Assembly (NCBI RefSeq): GCF_002246015.1
Contig: NZ_NOLJ01000009.1
Coordinates: 258,967 to 322,966 of the forward strand
Source: Nostoc sp. 'Peltigera membranacea cyanobiont' 210A
Lineage (GTDB): Bacteria; Cyanobacteriota; Cyanobacteriia; Cyanobacteriales; Nostocaceae
Reading direction: 5' to 3'
DNA: 64,000 bases
A model generated the notes under the pieces. It did no database searches, was not told where the DNA came from, and saw only the letters and a program-made list of their open reading frames with translations. Position numbers and translations under genes: made by a program. Positions 31,720-40,860 of this stretch are shown piece by piece. Each line of letters starts with the position of its first letter. The first letter of the stretch is position 1.

Positions 31720-32256
31720 ATGGAGATAAATGAATCTAGTCTATTAGGAAATACCATGCTAAAGGGGATAACTTTAAGTTTCAATAACTGGTTACAAAGA
31801 AATACAATTGTACGTAACCTGGAATTTTTTCAAGACTTTATTATCATTTCTCTCTGCCTTGGTTTGTTCTGTGTGATGCTCATCCGACTGGGAGATATGT
31901 TTTTCTCCTTTTTGAGTCCATTAGATTTACGACAAGTAACATCTGATATCCTGTTCATTTTGATTTTAGTAGAGTTGTTCCGCCTGTTAATTGACCATCT
32001 ACAACAACAGCGAACATCTGTTACCGCAGCAGTAGAAATTACTATTGTTTCTGCTTTAAGAGAGGTCATTTTACGTGGTGTACTCGAAATTCCCCGCGAT
32101 CAAATTTTTGGAATAGCTCTATTTCTGATGGTTTTAACAGTAATTATGGTGGCTTTACCTTGGATATCTCGTTTTCTTGAACAGGTCAAAATTGCTAACC
32201 CAGAAACAGTAGAAAAAGTGCAACTGTTGCCTAAAAACTCTCTAGCTTCTGATTAA
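31720..32256 (+). CDS. PsiE-like membrane protein
   Basis: 178 residues with four likely membrane helices (about 40-62, 75-95, 105-125, 130-150), matching the phosphate-starvation-inducible PsiE family layout, including DILFILILVELFRLL and ALREVILRGV. The cellular role of the family is not established. A start at 31756 (MLKGITL) is possible. The last codons and the downstream spacer have a diverged copy at the end of each vnfD repeat arm, which ties this locus to the origin of the repeat. Confidence 0.7.
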   Translation: MEINESSLLGNTMLKGITLSFNNWLQRNTIVRNLEFFQDFIIISLCLGLFCVMLIRLGDMFFSFLSPLDLRQVTSDILFILILVELFRLLIDHLQQQRTSVTAAVEITIVSALREVILRGVLEIPRDQIFGIALFLMVLTVIMVALPWISRFLEQVKIANPETVEKVQLLPKNSLASD

Positions 32257-32345
32257 TTGTAACGACAAATACTGTTTGAAAATTAGTTGGCGATCGCAAG
32301 TAAATTTAACAAATGTATGATATTCTTTATATATGGAGAATAAAA
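32215..32345 (+). repeat. Third, diverged copy of the vnfD repeat-arm end
   Basis: About 75-80% like 23480-23612 (and its complement in the right arm): CTCTCTAG, TAATTGTAAC, GCAAGTAAATT and ATGTATGATATTCTTTAT recur in order. The similarity stops at the same base where the long inverted repeat stops. Confidence 0.65.
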
Positions 32346-32418
32346 AGTACAAAATTCTTCAAAAAAATAAAGTACACTCCAAAACTAGCAATTCTCTTTA
32401 TGAGCTTAGGGCATAATA

Positions 32419-33165
32419 ATGTCCAAAGCCTATTTAGTCATTGAAGAGGACAAGGAACAGGGAGCAGGCAGGGCTGTTTCATTCCCTAAAACAGGTAAAA
32501 TTGCAAGTGTTGAGGGGATAAGAATCATGGGTGCTTGTCTGATTGAACATCTGCGGCAAGTAGAAGACTTCAGAACAAGTGATGGTCGAAGACATCCACT
32601 ATGGTTGGTGTTGCTGTTTGTAATAATGGGCACTATGAGTGGATATGTTGGGTATCGTGCGTGGGGGGATTTCGTCAAACGGCATCGTCGAGCGTTAATC
32701 AAAACGTTTGAAATACAAAAGCACGGTGTTCCCTCATACTCAACTATCAGGCGTATAGCGATGGGAGTCGATTTTGATAAACTGGTGACAAAATTTAATC
32801 ACTGGGCGCAAAACTACGTTGAAATAGAAGAATCTGAGTGGTGTCGTATCGACGGTAAAAGCATTAAGGAAACAGTCCAAGACTACGAAAAATCATGTCA
32901 GAATTTTGTCAGTATCGTAACAGTGTTTGCGAGTAAAAGAGGACTAGTAGTCAATATGGAAGAGATCCAAAACAAGGAAGAGAGGGAAATCGTAGTAGTG
33001 CAAAATTTAATTGCGGCTTTGGAGCTAAAAAATGCTGTATTTAGCTTTGATTCTTTGCACTGCCAAAAAAACTTGCCAGTTAATCCATAGACTGTGGAAA
33101 TAATTACGTGATTGCGGTCAAAAACAATCAGCCAAGGATGATTCCAAAATACGTAAGAGTAATGC
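32419..33165 (+). pseudogene. ISAs1-family transposase, frameshifted
   Basis: The first 215 codons follow ISAs1-type transposases with the DDE_Tnp_1-associated N-terminus (HPLWLVLLFVIMGTMSGYVGYRAWGDF cannot be quoted whole; key parts are LFVIMG and YRAWGDF, then CRIDGKSIK with the catalytic Asp and FSFDSLHCQK). At the A-run near 33065 the frame breaks; KTCQLIH and then DCGNNYVIAVKNNQPRM continue in two other frames. So at least two frameshifts have killed it. The region 33166-33455 has no other gene. Element ends were not found. Confidence 0.8.
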
Positions 33166-33455
33166 CGCTCCCAATTTCTCCATCATTGTTTGACTTCACA
33201 GATGGAAAGTAGTAACTCGTTCGTCAGCATTTACCAACGAGTAAAACCTTTTTCGATAACTTGCTATTCTATATTCATTCCAGTGAGCTTTTGCCTATCA
33301 GAATCAAGCTACTCTGTGAAAGAATTCTCCTCATCAGAATTGCTGTTGTTATTTAGAAGGATTTTAAATGCAATCTAAGTTGTTGTAGAAATCAAAAGAT
33401 TGTGAAGTATTGATTGTTCAGCACTAAACACTAACTAACATATCAGTAGAATACC

Positions 33456-33950
33456 ATGCTTGAGAATCTTCTGAATAACCATAATTTACCGTATCCTGAT
33501 ACGATACATCCCATCATTGTCCATTTTGTGATTGCAATGGTGTTGTTTGCCTTCGTGTGTGATGTCATTGGATACTTTACTAGCAACTACCGTCTTTTTG
33601 AGGTGAGTTGGTGGAATATGTTTTTCGCTACAATTTCCATCTTCATCGCCGTTATTTTTGGTCAATTTGAAGCAGGTTTAGCACAACCTTATAACGCAGT
33701 TCAACCAGTACTTAATTTACATACGCTCCTTGGCTGGTCACTTGCAGGAATTCTGGCAGCTATTACAGCTTGGCGTTACGTGATTCATTGCCGCACTCCA
33801 GAAAAAATATCAGTTTATTACCTAGCAGCAAGTCTATTTTTGACTGTTTTGGTAGGCATACAAGTGTATTTCGGAGATGAATTGGTTTGGGTATATGGGT
33901 TGCACACTGTACCAGTTGTTGAAGCTATAAAGGAGGGCTTACTGCAATGA
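33456..33950 (+). CDS. DUF2231 membrane protein upstream of cox
   Basis: 164 residues with four membrane helices. HPIIVHFVIAMVLFAFV near residue 25 is the DUF2231 pattern, with a conserved His pair later (NLHTLLGW). It overlaps the next gene by 4 nt (ATGA), and the two precede coxB on the same strand, an arrangement seen in heterocyst cox clusters of Nostoc. Possibly a haem- or quinone-linked membrane partner of the oxidase; not established. Confidence 0.8.
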   Translation: MLENLLNNHNLPYPDTIHPIIVHFVIAMVLFAFVCDVIGYFTSNYRLFEVSWWNMFFATISIFIAVIFGQFEAGLAQPYNAVQPVLNLHTLLGWSLAGILAAITAWRYVIHCRTPEKISVYYLAASLFLTVLVGIQVYFGDELVWVYGLHTVPVVEAIKEGLLQ

Positions 33951-34552
33951 ACCCTGAAGTTATTGAGCAATTAAAGACTCAGATGGGAGCAAATGGGTTG
34001 CCCTACACTATACCCATTCACCCAAATTTAGTTCATCTCACTATAGGTTTGTTCATCCTTGGCATTACCTTTGATTTGATTGGTGCATTCTTCCCTCTAC
34101 AACAACCAATCTTCAAGTTTTTAGCAGTTCCAGCCACTCGTTCTAGCTTCTTTGATGCTGGCTGGTACAATATGCTAGGTTCGGCACTCATCACAATTTT
34201 TACGGTAGCAGCAGGTTTTTACGAAATCATGTTGGCAGAACCACTCACTGGAGTAAAGAGTGCCTGGGGATTGTCAGCTATGGAAACAATGCTTTGGCAT
34301 GGAGTGGGTGGTGTTTTTCTACTAGCACTGATTCTTGGGATGGCTATTTGGAGAGGATTTCAGCGTTATATTTGGCGTCCGAATGACAGTCAACAAGTGC
34401 AGTGGACTTATTTAGTTTCTGGACTGTTCATCATGTTTATCATGTTTATCCACGGTACGCTAGGGGCGCACTTAGCTGCTGAGTTTGGAGTTCACAATAC
34501 TGCTGATATATTGTTGCGGTTGGGCAAAGACCCCAACTTACTGCTGAAGTAA
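33947..34552 (+). CDS. DUF2231 membrane protein, second copy
   Basis: 201 residues, DUF2231 pattern HPNLVHLTIGLFILGITFD, four to five membrane helices, and LWHGVGGVFLLAL as the second conserved His region. It is longer than its partner and translationally coupled to it through the ATGA overlap. Both sit 110 bp before coxB and are likely transcribed together with it. Confidence 0.8.
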   Translation: MNPEVIEQLKTQMGANGLPYTIPIHPNLVHLTIGLFILGITFDLIGAFFPLQQPIFKFLAVPATRSSFFDAGWYNMLGSALITIFTVAAGFYEIMLAEPLTGVKSAWGLSAMETMLWHGVGGVFLLALILGMAIWRGFQRYIWRPNDSQQVQWTYLVSGLFIMFIMFIHGTLGAHLAAEFGVHNTADILLRLGKDPNLLLK

Positions 34553-34624
34553 TCGATGTTAGTTACTTGTCCTACCCTGCGGGAAGCCGCTAAGGCGTCT
34601 ATGTCATTTGTCCCTTGTAAATAA

Positions 34625-34668
34625 CCAATGACTAATGATTAATGACCAATGACCAATGACCAATGACT
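34625..34668. repeat. Short tandem repeat (ATGACCA heptamers)
   Basis: Repeats of a 7-bp AATGACC/AATGACT unit run into the first ATGs of coxB, so they make the exact coxB start uncertain. A related array (CAAAGGA units) lies at 35675-35706 before coxA. Confidence 0.8.
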
Positions 34669-34671
34669 TTT

Positions 34672-35640
34672 ATGGCTATGAAAATCCGAAATATTTTGAT
34701 CTTGAGTGCGATCGCGATCGCCTTAACTGCTGTTAGTCTTTTGATAGGGCAGTGGACGTATTCCTGGATGCCTCCTCAAGCCGCAGCAGAATCGCAGCTT
34801 GTCGATAAGTTGTTTAGTTTCTTAATCACGCTAGGAGCATTTATCTTCCTTGGAGTCACAGGAACACTCATCTACTCAGCAATTTTCCATCGAGCAGAGA
34901 AGTATGATACCAGCGATGGCCCCCCAATTGAAGGAAATATCACACTAGAAATTGTCTGGACTGCAATTCCTGTATTGCTAGTGTTTTGGATTGCCACCTA
35001 CAGCTACCAAATCTATGAGCAAATGGGGATTCAAGGCCCAATGGAAGCTATGCATCTGCATATTCCAATAGGGATGAAATCGGCATCTGCTGCACCAATT
35101 AACGGAGATGCAGGCATAGTTTCCGCCTCCCCGACTTCCTCAATTGTATCAACTGATGCTACATCAAATGTAATCCCATTTGAAGACATTGAAGTTAATG
35201 CCAAACAGTGGGCTTGGGTTTTCCGCTATCCAAAAACAGGAATCACCAGCACCGAACTACATTTACCCGTAAATCATCGCATCCGTTTAGCTATGCAATC
35301 TGAGGATGTTCTCCACGGCTTTTATATTCCGGCTTTCCGAGTCAAGCAAGACATCATTCCCAACCGCAACATTGACTTTGAATTCACCCCCATCCGTATT
35401 GGCAAATATGAATTGACCGATTCCGAATTTAGCGGTACTTACTTTGCAACCATGCGGGCAAATGTCGTTGTCGAGTCCCCCGAAGATTACAAAAAATGGC
35501 TGCACCAAGCAGCAAACCGTAAACCATGTACTGCAAATAATCAAGCAGCTTCCGAATATGCCCAAGAATCAAAAGAATTAATCAAAGGCTGGATTACGGT
35601 AGCACCCGCACAAGCCCCTGTAGTTAATTACAGCAATTAG
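34672..35640 (+). CDS. coxB: Cytochrome oxidase subunit II, CuA-less (ARTO type)
   Basis: Subunit II of a haem-copper oxidase: two N-terminal membrane helices, the linker VWTAIPVLLVFWI, and a periplasmic cupredoxin domain with VLHGFYIPAFRVKQDIIPN. The normal CuA motif C-x3-C-x3-H-x2-M is here DSEFSGTYFATM, so both Cys and the His are lost and only Met remains. Oxidases of this kind (ARTO, Cox3 of Anabaena) probably take electrons from quinol instead of cytochrome c. The start is uncertain among ATGs at 34663, 34672 and 34678. Confidence 0.88.
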   Translation: MAMKIRNILILSAIAIALTAVSLLIGQWTYSWMPPQAAAESQLVDKLFSFLITLGAFIFLGVTGTLIYSAIFHRAEKYDTSDGPPIEGNITLEIVWTAIPVLLVFWIATYSYQIYEQMGIQGPMEAMHLHIPIGMKSASAAPINGDAGIVSASPTSSIVSTDATSNVIPFEDIEVNAKQWAWVFRYPKTGITSTELHLPVNHRIRLAMQSEDVLHGFYIPAFRVKQDIIPNRNIDFEFTPIRIGKYELTDSEFSGTYFATMRANVVVESPEDYKKWLHQAANRKPCTANNQAASEYAQESKELIKGWITVAPAQAPVVNYSN

Positions 35641-35706
35641 TCATTAGTCATTAGTTATTGGTTTTGGACAAATCACAAATCACAAAGGACAAAGGACAAA
35701 GGACAA

Positions 35707-37356
35707 ATGACAAATATTTCCGTTGAAGACATTACAGGTAACGCACCTCAACAGAAACCTAGAACAGACTGGAAACAATACTTTAGCTTTAGCACAGACC
35801 ACAAAGTTATCGGTATTCAGTATATTGTTACCGCTTTCATTCTCTTTTTAGTTGGTGGCATATTTGCAATGATCATTCGTGGGGAATTGATTACCCCAGA
35901 ATCAGACCTAGTTGACCGTAGTGTTTATAATGCAATGTTCACCATGCACGGCACTGTGATGCTATTTGGATGGACATTCCCCATACTTACAGGTTTTGCT
36001 AACTATCTTGTACCTCTGATGATTGGGGCGCGAGATATGGCGTTTCCCAGACTCAATGCTGTCGCCTTCTGGATGATACCGATCGCTGCTATCCTACTGA
36101 TGGCCAGCTTCTTTGTACCCGGTGGGCCAGCGCAAGCCGGTTGGTGGTCATATCCTCCCGTTAGTCTGCAAAACCCTACAGGAAACTTAATCAATGGTCA
36201 AGTAATCTGGCTTCTAGCAGTGGCAATATCAGGTGTTTCCTCAATTATGGGGGCGATTAACTTTGTCACCACGGTTGTGAAGATGCGCGCACCTGGGATG
36301 ACATTCTTCCGTATGCCCATCTTTGTTTGGAATGTATTCAGCGCCCAGATTATCCAACTGTTTGGACTACCTGTCTTAACAGCAGGTGCAGTCATGCTTT
36401 TACTCGACTTAACAGTTGGAACTAGCTTTTTTGACCCCGCCAAGGGAGGCGACCCAGTTCTATTTCAGCACTTTTTCTGGTTCTACTCTCACCCTGCTGT
36501 TTACGTGATCATTCTGCCAGTCTTCGGAGTCTTTTCAGAGATATTCCCTGTTTTTGCTCGTAAACCTCTGTTTGGCTATAAGATTGTCGCTATTTCATCA
36601 CTCCTGATTGCTGGAGTTAGCGGTATAGTCTGGGTACACCATTTATACGTCAGTGGTACTCCAGGCTGGATGCGACTGTTTTTCATGCTCACAACCATGT
36701 TCGTTTCTGTCCCCACTGGCATTAAGGTGTTTGCCTGGACTGCAACGATTTGGGGTGGCAAGCTACGATTTGATACACCAATGCTGTTTGCGTTTGGTGC
36801 ATTAATATTGTTTGTATTTGCAGGTATCACTGGCATTACCCTTTCCTCTGTTCCTATTGATGTCCATGTCAACAACACTTACTATGTGGTGGGTCACTTC
36901 CACTATGTTCTATATGGCACGGTGACAATGGGGATGTTTGCTGCTATTTACTTCTGGTTCCCCAAGATGACTGGACGTATGTATTACGAAGGCTTGGGCA
37001 AGTTGCATTTCTGGCTGGCGTTCATTGGCACTAACCTCAACTTCTTTCCAATGCACCCACTAGGATTACAGGGAATGTTGCGTCGAGTTTCTTCTTATGC
37101 CCCAGAGTATGAATTTTGGAATATTATCGCCAGTATCGGCGGATTTTTGCTAGGTGTATCCACCTTACCCTTCATTCTAAATATGATTGGTTCTTGGATA
37201 CATGGCGAACAAGCATCGAAGAATCCTTGGCGAGCAATTGGACTGGAGTGGCTAGTTGCTTCACCACCTCCTGTTGAGAACTTTGAGGAAATTCCAGTTG
37301 TTGTGGGTGAACCCTACGGCTACGGTAAATCTGAACCATTGGTGGCCGAGCATTAG
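35707..37356 (+). CDS. coxA: Cytochrome oxidase subunit I
   Basis: Catalytic subunit with haem a/haem a3-CuB. The 549-residue protein has twelve membrane helices, the low-spin haem His in FTMHGTVMLFGW, the CuB site HPAVYVIILP, HHLYVSG (His-His) and VGHFHYVLYGT for the two haems. Length is normal. Together with coxB and coxC it forms the terminal oxidase, which in heterocysts would help remove O2 from nitrogenase. The N-terminus TNISVEDITGNAPQQ is soluble. Confidence 0.93.
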   Translation: MTNISVEDITGNAPQQKPRTDWKQYFSFSTDHKVIGIQYIVTAFILFLVGGIFAMIIRGELITPESDLVDRSVYNAMFTMHGTVMLFGWTFPILTGFANYLVPLMIGARDMAFPRLNAVAFWMIPIAAILLMASFFVPGGPAQAGWWSYPPVSLQNPTGNLINGQVIWLLAVAISGVSSIMGAINFVTTVVKMRAPGMTFFRMPIFVWNVFSAQIIQLFGLPVLTAGAVMLLLDLTVGTSFFDPAKGGDPVLFQHFFWFYSHPAVYVIILPVFGVFSEIFPVFARKPLFGYKIVAISSLLIAGVSGIVWVHHLYVSGTPGWMRLFFMLTTMFVSVPTGIKVFAWTATIWGGKLRFDTPMLFAFGALILFVFAGITGITLSSVPIDVHVNNTYYVVGHFHYVLYGTVTMGMFAAIYFWFPKMTGRMYYEGLGKLHFWLAFIGTNLNFFPMHPLGLQGMLRRVSSYAPEYEFWNIIASIGGFLLGVSTLPFILNMIGSWIHGEQASKNPWRAIGLEWLVASPPPVENFEEIPVVVGEPYGYGKSEPLVAEH

Positions 37357-37382
37357 AGAGCAGGCCAAATGGTTGATTTTTA

Positions 37383-37435
37383 AACGCAAAGGTACGCAGA
37401 GGTTCACGCAGAGAGACGCAGAGAGTTTGAGATGA
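37383..37435. repeat. ACGCAGAG repeat between coxA and coxC
   Basis: Tandem copies of ACGCAGAG with short spacers, a common Nostoc intergenic repeat. Confidence 0.7.
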
Positions 37436-37522
37436 GGTATTACGCGATCGCAAACTTACTACTTTGCTCTCTTTTCTTTCTCTGTACCTCTGCGTGAGAT
37501 AAATATATAGGAGTTTCAAGCA

Positions 37523-38125
37523 ATGGACAGTTCCATTATTTCAGAAGAATCAGATCATCTCTCACACGAGCATACCCATGATAAAGAAGGCAGCAAGATG
37601 TTCGGCTTCATTGTCTTCCTGCTGTCAGAGACTTTCATTTTTCTCGGTTTTTTTACAGCATATATTGTCTATAAAACAGCAAATCCTGACTGGCTACCAG
37701 CTGGTGTTTCTGGACTGGAAGTCAGAGATCCGGCAATTAATACGGTAATTCTTGTTTCTAGTAGCTTTGTCATCTACTTGGCAGAACGCGCCCTTGCACG
37801 CCACGACTTGATAACATTTCGCCAGTTTTTAATGCTTTCCATTGCAATGGGAAGTTACTTTTTAGTCGGACAAGCGATCGAATGGAGCCATCTTTCTTTT
37901 GGCTTTACCACAGGTGTTTTTGGTGGGATGTTCTACTTACTAACAGGTTTCCACGGTTTGCACGTGCTTACTGGCATTTTATTGCAGATACTTGTTTTTG
38001 GTCGCTCTTTCATTCCTGGTAACTACGACACAGGTCATTTTGGTGTAAATGCCACTTCTATTTTTTGGCACTTTGTTGATGTAATCTGGATTGTTTTGTT
38101 TGTCCTTATTTATATCTGGCAATAA
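37523..38125 (+). CDS. coxC: Cytochrome oxidase subunit III
   Basis: 200 residues with five membrane helices: FGFIVFLLSETFIFLGFF opening, the conserved acidic/His helix GFHGLHVLTGILLQ and the last helix WHFVDVIWIVLFVLIYIWQ. This is the normal five-helix CoxC. It ends the coxBAC group, 167 bp after coxA. GGAG lies 9 bp before the ATG. It should stabilise subunit I and its proton channel. Confidence 0.92.
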   Translation: MDSSIISEESDHLSHEHTHDKEGSKMFGFIVFLLSETFIFLGFFTAYIVYKTANPDWLPAGVSGLEVRDPAINTVILVSSSFVIYLAERALARHDLITFRQFLMLSIAMGSYFLVGQAIEWSHLSFGFTTGVFGGMFYLLTGFHGLHVLTGILLQILVFGRSFIPGNYDTGHFGVNATSIFWHFVDVIWIVLFVLIYIWQ

Positions 38126-38172
38126 CACCTTGTTGTTAACCACTTATTAGGCTCCTGGTTGTGCAACACCCT

Positions 38173-38592
38173 TCACTTTGCTCTTGGACAAACTTTAAAC
38201 GCTAACTCGTGTCGATAAAAACACACGTTAAACTCTGCAAAAAAGTTCATGTGTCCCAGGATTATAGGTGTATCTTTCGATTGAGTTCAGGCAAATGCAA
38301 GCAAGACAGGCGAGAACGGAGCAACTTCACCAGACAGCACTAAGCCTCGTGCCTCATTAAGAGCCAAATTTCCACTCAACTGAATAGGAACGGTCTGCTC
38401 TTGCCAAACTGCTCCTAACTGTAAGCCAATTTCGTAAGGTAGAACATTAACACTTGCACCTGTATCTAGTAGCGCGATCGCTTCTGTAGAAAGGCTTCCG
38501 TTGGTAAGGGTTAAGGGCAAATATGGCATAACGCTCGATCGCCCTTGACTATCGGTTCGCTCCGTGAACAGAAAGCGATGACCATCAAGCAT
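38173..38592 (-). pseudogene. Retropepsin-like aspartyl protease gene with internal TGA
   Basis: The first 101 codons encode a clan AA protease-like protein with the active-site motif LLDTGASVNVLP. A TGA at 38287-38289 falls where relatives have Trp (FAW). Beyond it the same frame continues with TPIILGHMNFFAEFNVCFYR, the usual family C-terminus, to a stop at 38173. So this is a nonsense mutant, unless read through. It overlaps the upstream small gene by 8 nt. Such pairs are frequent in cyanobacteria; function unknown. Confidence 0.75.
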
Positions 38593-38845
38593 TGGCGGCT
38601 CCTTGTGCTGCCACTAGCAGGTCTGACAATGCTTGAATTGCTTCAGGAGTTGCTTGAGGAGACCAGACAACTCCTTGAGTTGATGCCAGTTGATTTAGAA
38701 GTGCTTTCGTTGAATCACTCTCTTTAGTATTTTCTAAGCTGTACCCTTCTTCTTTCGCAACTGCAAGCAGGAGAAAGTGGATTAGTCGAAGTTTATCTTC
38801 ATGAGATAGTTGACTGACGGTTGGTAAAATTTCGCCCAGAGCCAT
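38585..38845 (-). CDS. Small partner of the aspartyl protease gene
   Basis: 86 residues, helical, with LSHEDKLRLIHFLLLAVAKEE in the first half and a polar end. Small proteins of this kind commonly precede retropepsin-like genes in cyanobacteria. The 8-nt overlap with the protease gene implies co-translation. An antitoxin-like or chaperone role has no direct support. Confidence 0.6.
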   Translation of the reverse strand: MALGEILPTVSQLSHEDKLRLIHFLLLAVAKEEGYSLENTKESDSTKALLNQLASTQGVVWSPQATPEAIQALSDLLVAAQGAANA

Positions 38846-38945
38846 ATAGCTTATTTTGAGATGATATACGTTTAGTTTAGCTCAGTCAGACATTAGCACT
38901 TTCTGACTGAGTTAAGTTAATCCGGCGATGCCTCCGCCAACGCTG

Positions 38946-38989
38946 CTATTCTTAAATCCATCGTGGACGCACGAACACGTTGCGATCGC
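38946..38989. repeat. 44-bp direct repeat, copy 1
   Basis: CTATTCTTAAATCCATCGTG through GCGATCGC; second copy at 39595-39638 with about three mismatches. The copies flank the small gene at 39324. The rest of the 478-bp spacer 38846-39323 shows no gene. Confidence 0.65.
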
Positions 38990-39323
38990 TCCAGCATTAA
39001 ATAATAAAATAGGAGCCGTTACCAAACACTGAATAATTTGCAATAGCAGAGCATATTCACGAATAATGTTAGCATTTCTCCGCGGATAATTGATGAAGTG
39101 ATGAGTGCCAAATACCTGAAAAAAATAGTTGCATTCATTTGTTAAAAGTTGCCTAATTAATGACTTAATTACAATACCAAAGGCGCATTAGATATCCTTG
39201 GAATCCTGAGATCCCGAACCATATCAGGACATCCCATGAGGATTGTATTTTGCAACTAAACCAACGAATTGGAGCAACTATACGATTTATGCTCGACAAT
39301 GTACTCTTGTACCTTAAAAGCCA

Positions 39324-39554
39324 ATGCCAATCGTATTTAATGTAGTAGATGTTGAGGACAAAGAGCATTACTTGAACTATGAAGAGATAGAGGAAACAAA
39401 GGTTGCTGATGAAGGATTACGCAACGATGATTACCTAGATGCTCAATGCTTTTTTGTCCCCCTCAAAAATGGAGATATACTACTTCTAGAAATGGCTAGA
39501 CAGAACCAAGTAAGTAAAAACTTCCTTTACCGCTTACTGATGCCAGGAGAATAG
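39324..39554 (+). CDS. Small acidic unknown protein
   Basis: 76 residues, strongly acidic in the first half (DVEDKEHYLNYEEIEE), with DAQCFFVPLKNGDILLLEMAR in the middle. No family recognised, no membrane segment. It lies between two copies of a 44-bp direct repeat, so it may be part of a small duplicated or inserted unit. Moderate support only: the frame is short and no clear ribosome site precedes it. Confidence 0.4.
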   Translation: MPIVFNVVDVEDKEHYLNYEEIEETKVADEGLRNDDYLDAQCFFVPLKNGDILLLEMARQNQVSKNFLYRLLMPGE

Positions 39555-39594
39555 CCTCCTTTAATATCTAGGGCTGCCTGGATGCCGACCATTA

Positions 39595-39638
39595 CTATTC
39601 TTAAATCCATCGTGGACACACGAACCTGTTGCGATCGC
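39595..39638. repeat. 44-bp direct repeat, copy 2
   Basis: Partner of 38946-38989. It lies in the 380-bp spacer before vupA, which also contains further GCGATCGC sites but no gene. Confidence 0.65.
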
Positions 39639-39934
39639 AGTTGATCAAAGACTGCGATCGCATTCCATCAAATATCTCTAAACTACGTCACAACGACTGA
39701 AACAAAGCGGTCTAAAGCTATACCAGGACTTCTGTCAAGTTCTTCTAAGGAAATGCCATGCTGGGTAAAAACTAAGATGTCAGCATCTTGTCAGGAATTC
39801 TTCTCATCATCAAAATTGTCTGGAAAACAACATAAATATAGTTGCTTTCCTAATCAATCTTGCCTATACTCCTCAATGTAAGCTTTGCTTGCCATAGTAA
39901 AGAATATTGGCGTACAGATTGCTAGGAGAGTGCA

Positions 39935-40816
39935 ATGATCAATCATCGGGCTTTGCGTCATAGGTATTTGGTAATTCTCGTGGCGATTCTTTGCATCAGC
40001 TTTGGTAGTATATTCAACCAAGAGCCAACTTTTGGACAGTCTTCAGGAAGTAAAAATGTCATTGTGGCGATGACAACCAGTATTGAGGATAGTGGGCTGC
40101 TAGATGATTTAGTTCCGGCGATTGAAAAGAAAACAGGATATAGGCTGAAAAAGGTTGCAGTCGGCACCGGACAGGCCTTGGCTCTGGCTGAAAAAGGTGA
40201 GGTTGACGCGCTATTCGTCAATTCACCGAAAGCCGAACGCAAAGTTTTGGAGGGTGGTGCGGTGATTAATCGCCACTTGGTAATGCACAATGACTTTGTG
40301 ATTGTCGGGCCAGATGCAGACAAAGCAAAGATTAGAGGGAAAAAGAATGCTGTGGAAGCGTTCAGTCTCATTGCCAAAAATCAAGCATTGTTTGTATCGC
40401 GGGGTGATGACTCAGGTACTAACAAACTAGAAAAAGATTTATGGAAACAGGCAAACGTCACACCATCTGGAACTTGGTATCAGCAAACAGGTTCAGGAAT
40501 GGCGGAAACTTTGCAAGTTGCTAATCAAAAACTGGGATATACCTTAGCAGATCGGGCAACGTATATATTTCAGCAGAAAAATCTGTCTTTGCCTGTACTG
40601 GTGCAAGGAGATAAGAAACTGTTAAATCTTTACCATGTGATGGAGGTAAATTCTAAGAAGTACCCCAGAGTCAATAGTGCAGGAGCTAAAGCGTTTATTA
40701 ATTTTGTCTTATCTCCTGAAGGACAGACAATAATTGCAGCCCACGGCAAAAAAGAGTTCAAACAACCGCTATTTTATGTTGATGCCGGTAAAACGGAGAA
40801 AGATTATGGCTTTTAA
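39935..40816 (+). CDS. vupA: Vanadate/tungstate-type ABC transporter, binding protein VupA
   Basis: Periplasmic oxyanion receptor of the TupA/VupA family. 293 residues: signal peptide (1-35), IVAMTTSIEDSGLLDDLVPA, the binding-site stretch VAVGTGQALALAEKGEVDALFV, SRGDDSGTNKLEKDLW and YTLADRATY. TupA proteins bind tungstate; the Anabaena variabilis orthologue is a vanadate receptor, and the vnf genes next door favour vanadate here. AGGAGAG precedes the ATG. First gene of vupABC. Confidence 0.9.
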   Translation: MINHRALRHRYLVILVAILCISFGSIFNQEPTFGQSSGSKNVIVAMTTSIEDSGLLDDLVPAIEKKTGYRLKKVAVGTGQALALAEKGEVDALFVNSPKAERKVLEGGAVINRHLVMHNDFVIVGPDADKAKIRGKKNAVEAFSLIAKNQALFVSRGDDSGTNKLEKDLWKQANVTPSGTWYQQTGSGMAETLQVANQKLGYTLADRATYIFQQKNLSLPVLVQGDKKLLNLYHVMEVNSKKYPRVNSAGAKAFINFVLSPEGQTIIAAHGKKEFKQPLFYVDAGKTEKDYGF

Positions 40817-40860
40817 AGAAACTTGAGTATCAGCTCGTTAAGAGTTGCTTTACTGCATAT

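Noticed and set aside
32419-33090. Functional ISAs1 transposase
   Set aside because: The frame breaks near 33065 and conserved downstream parts lie in other frames.
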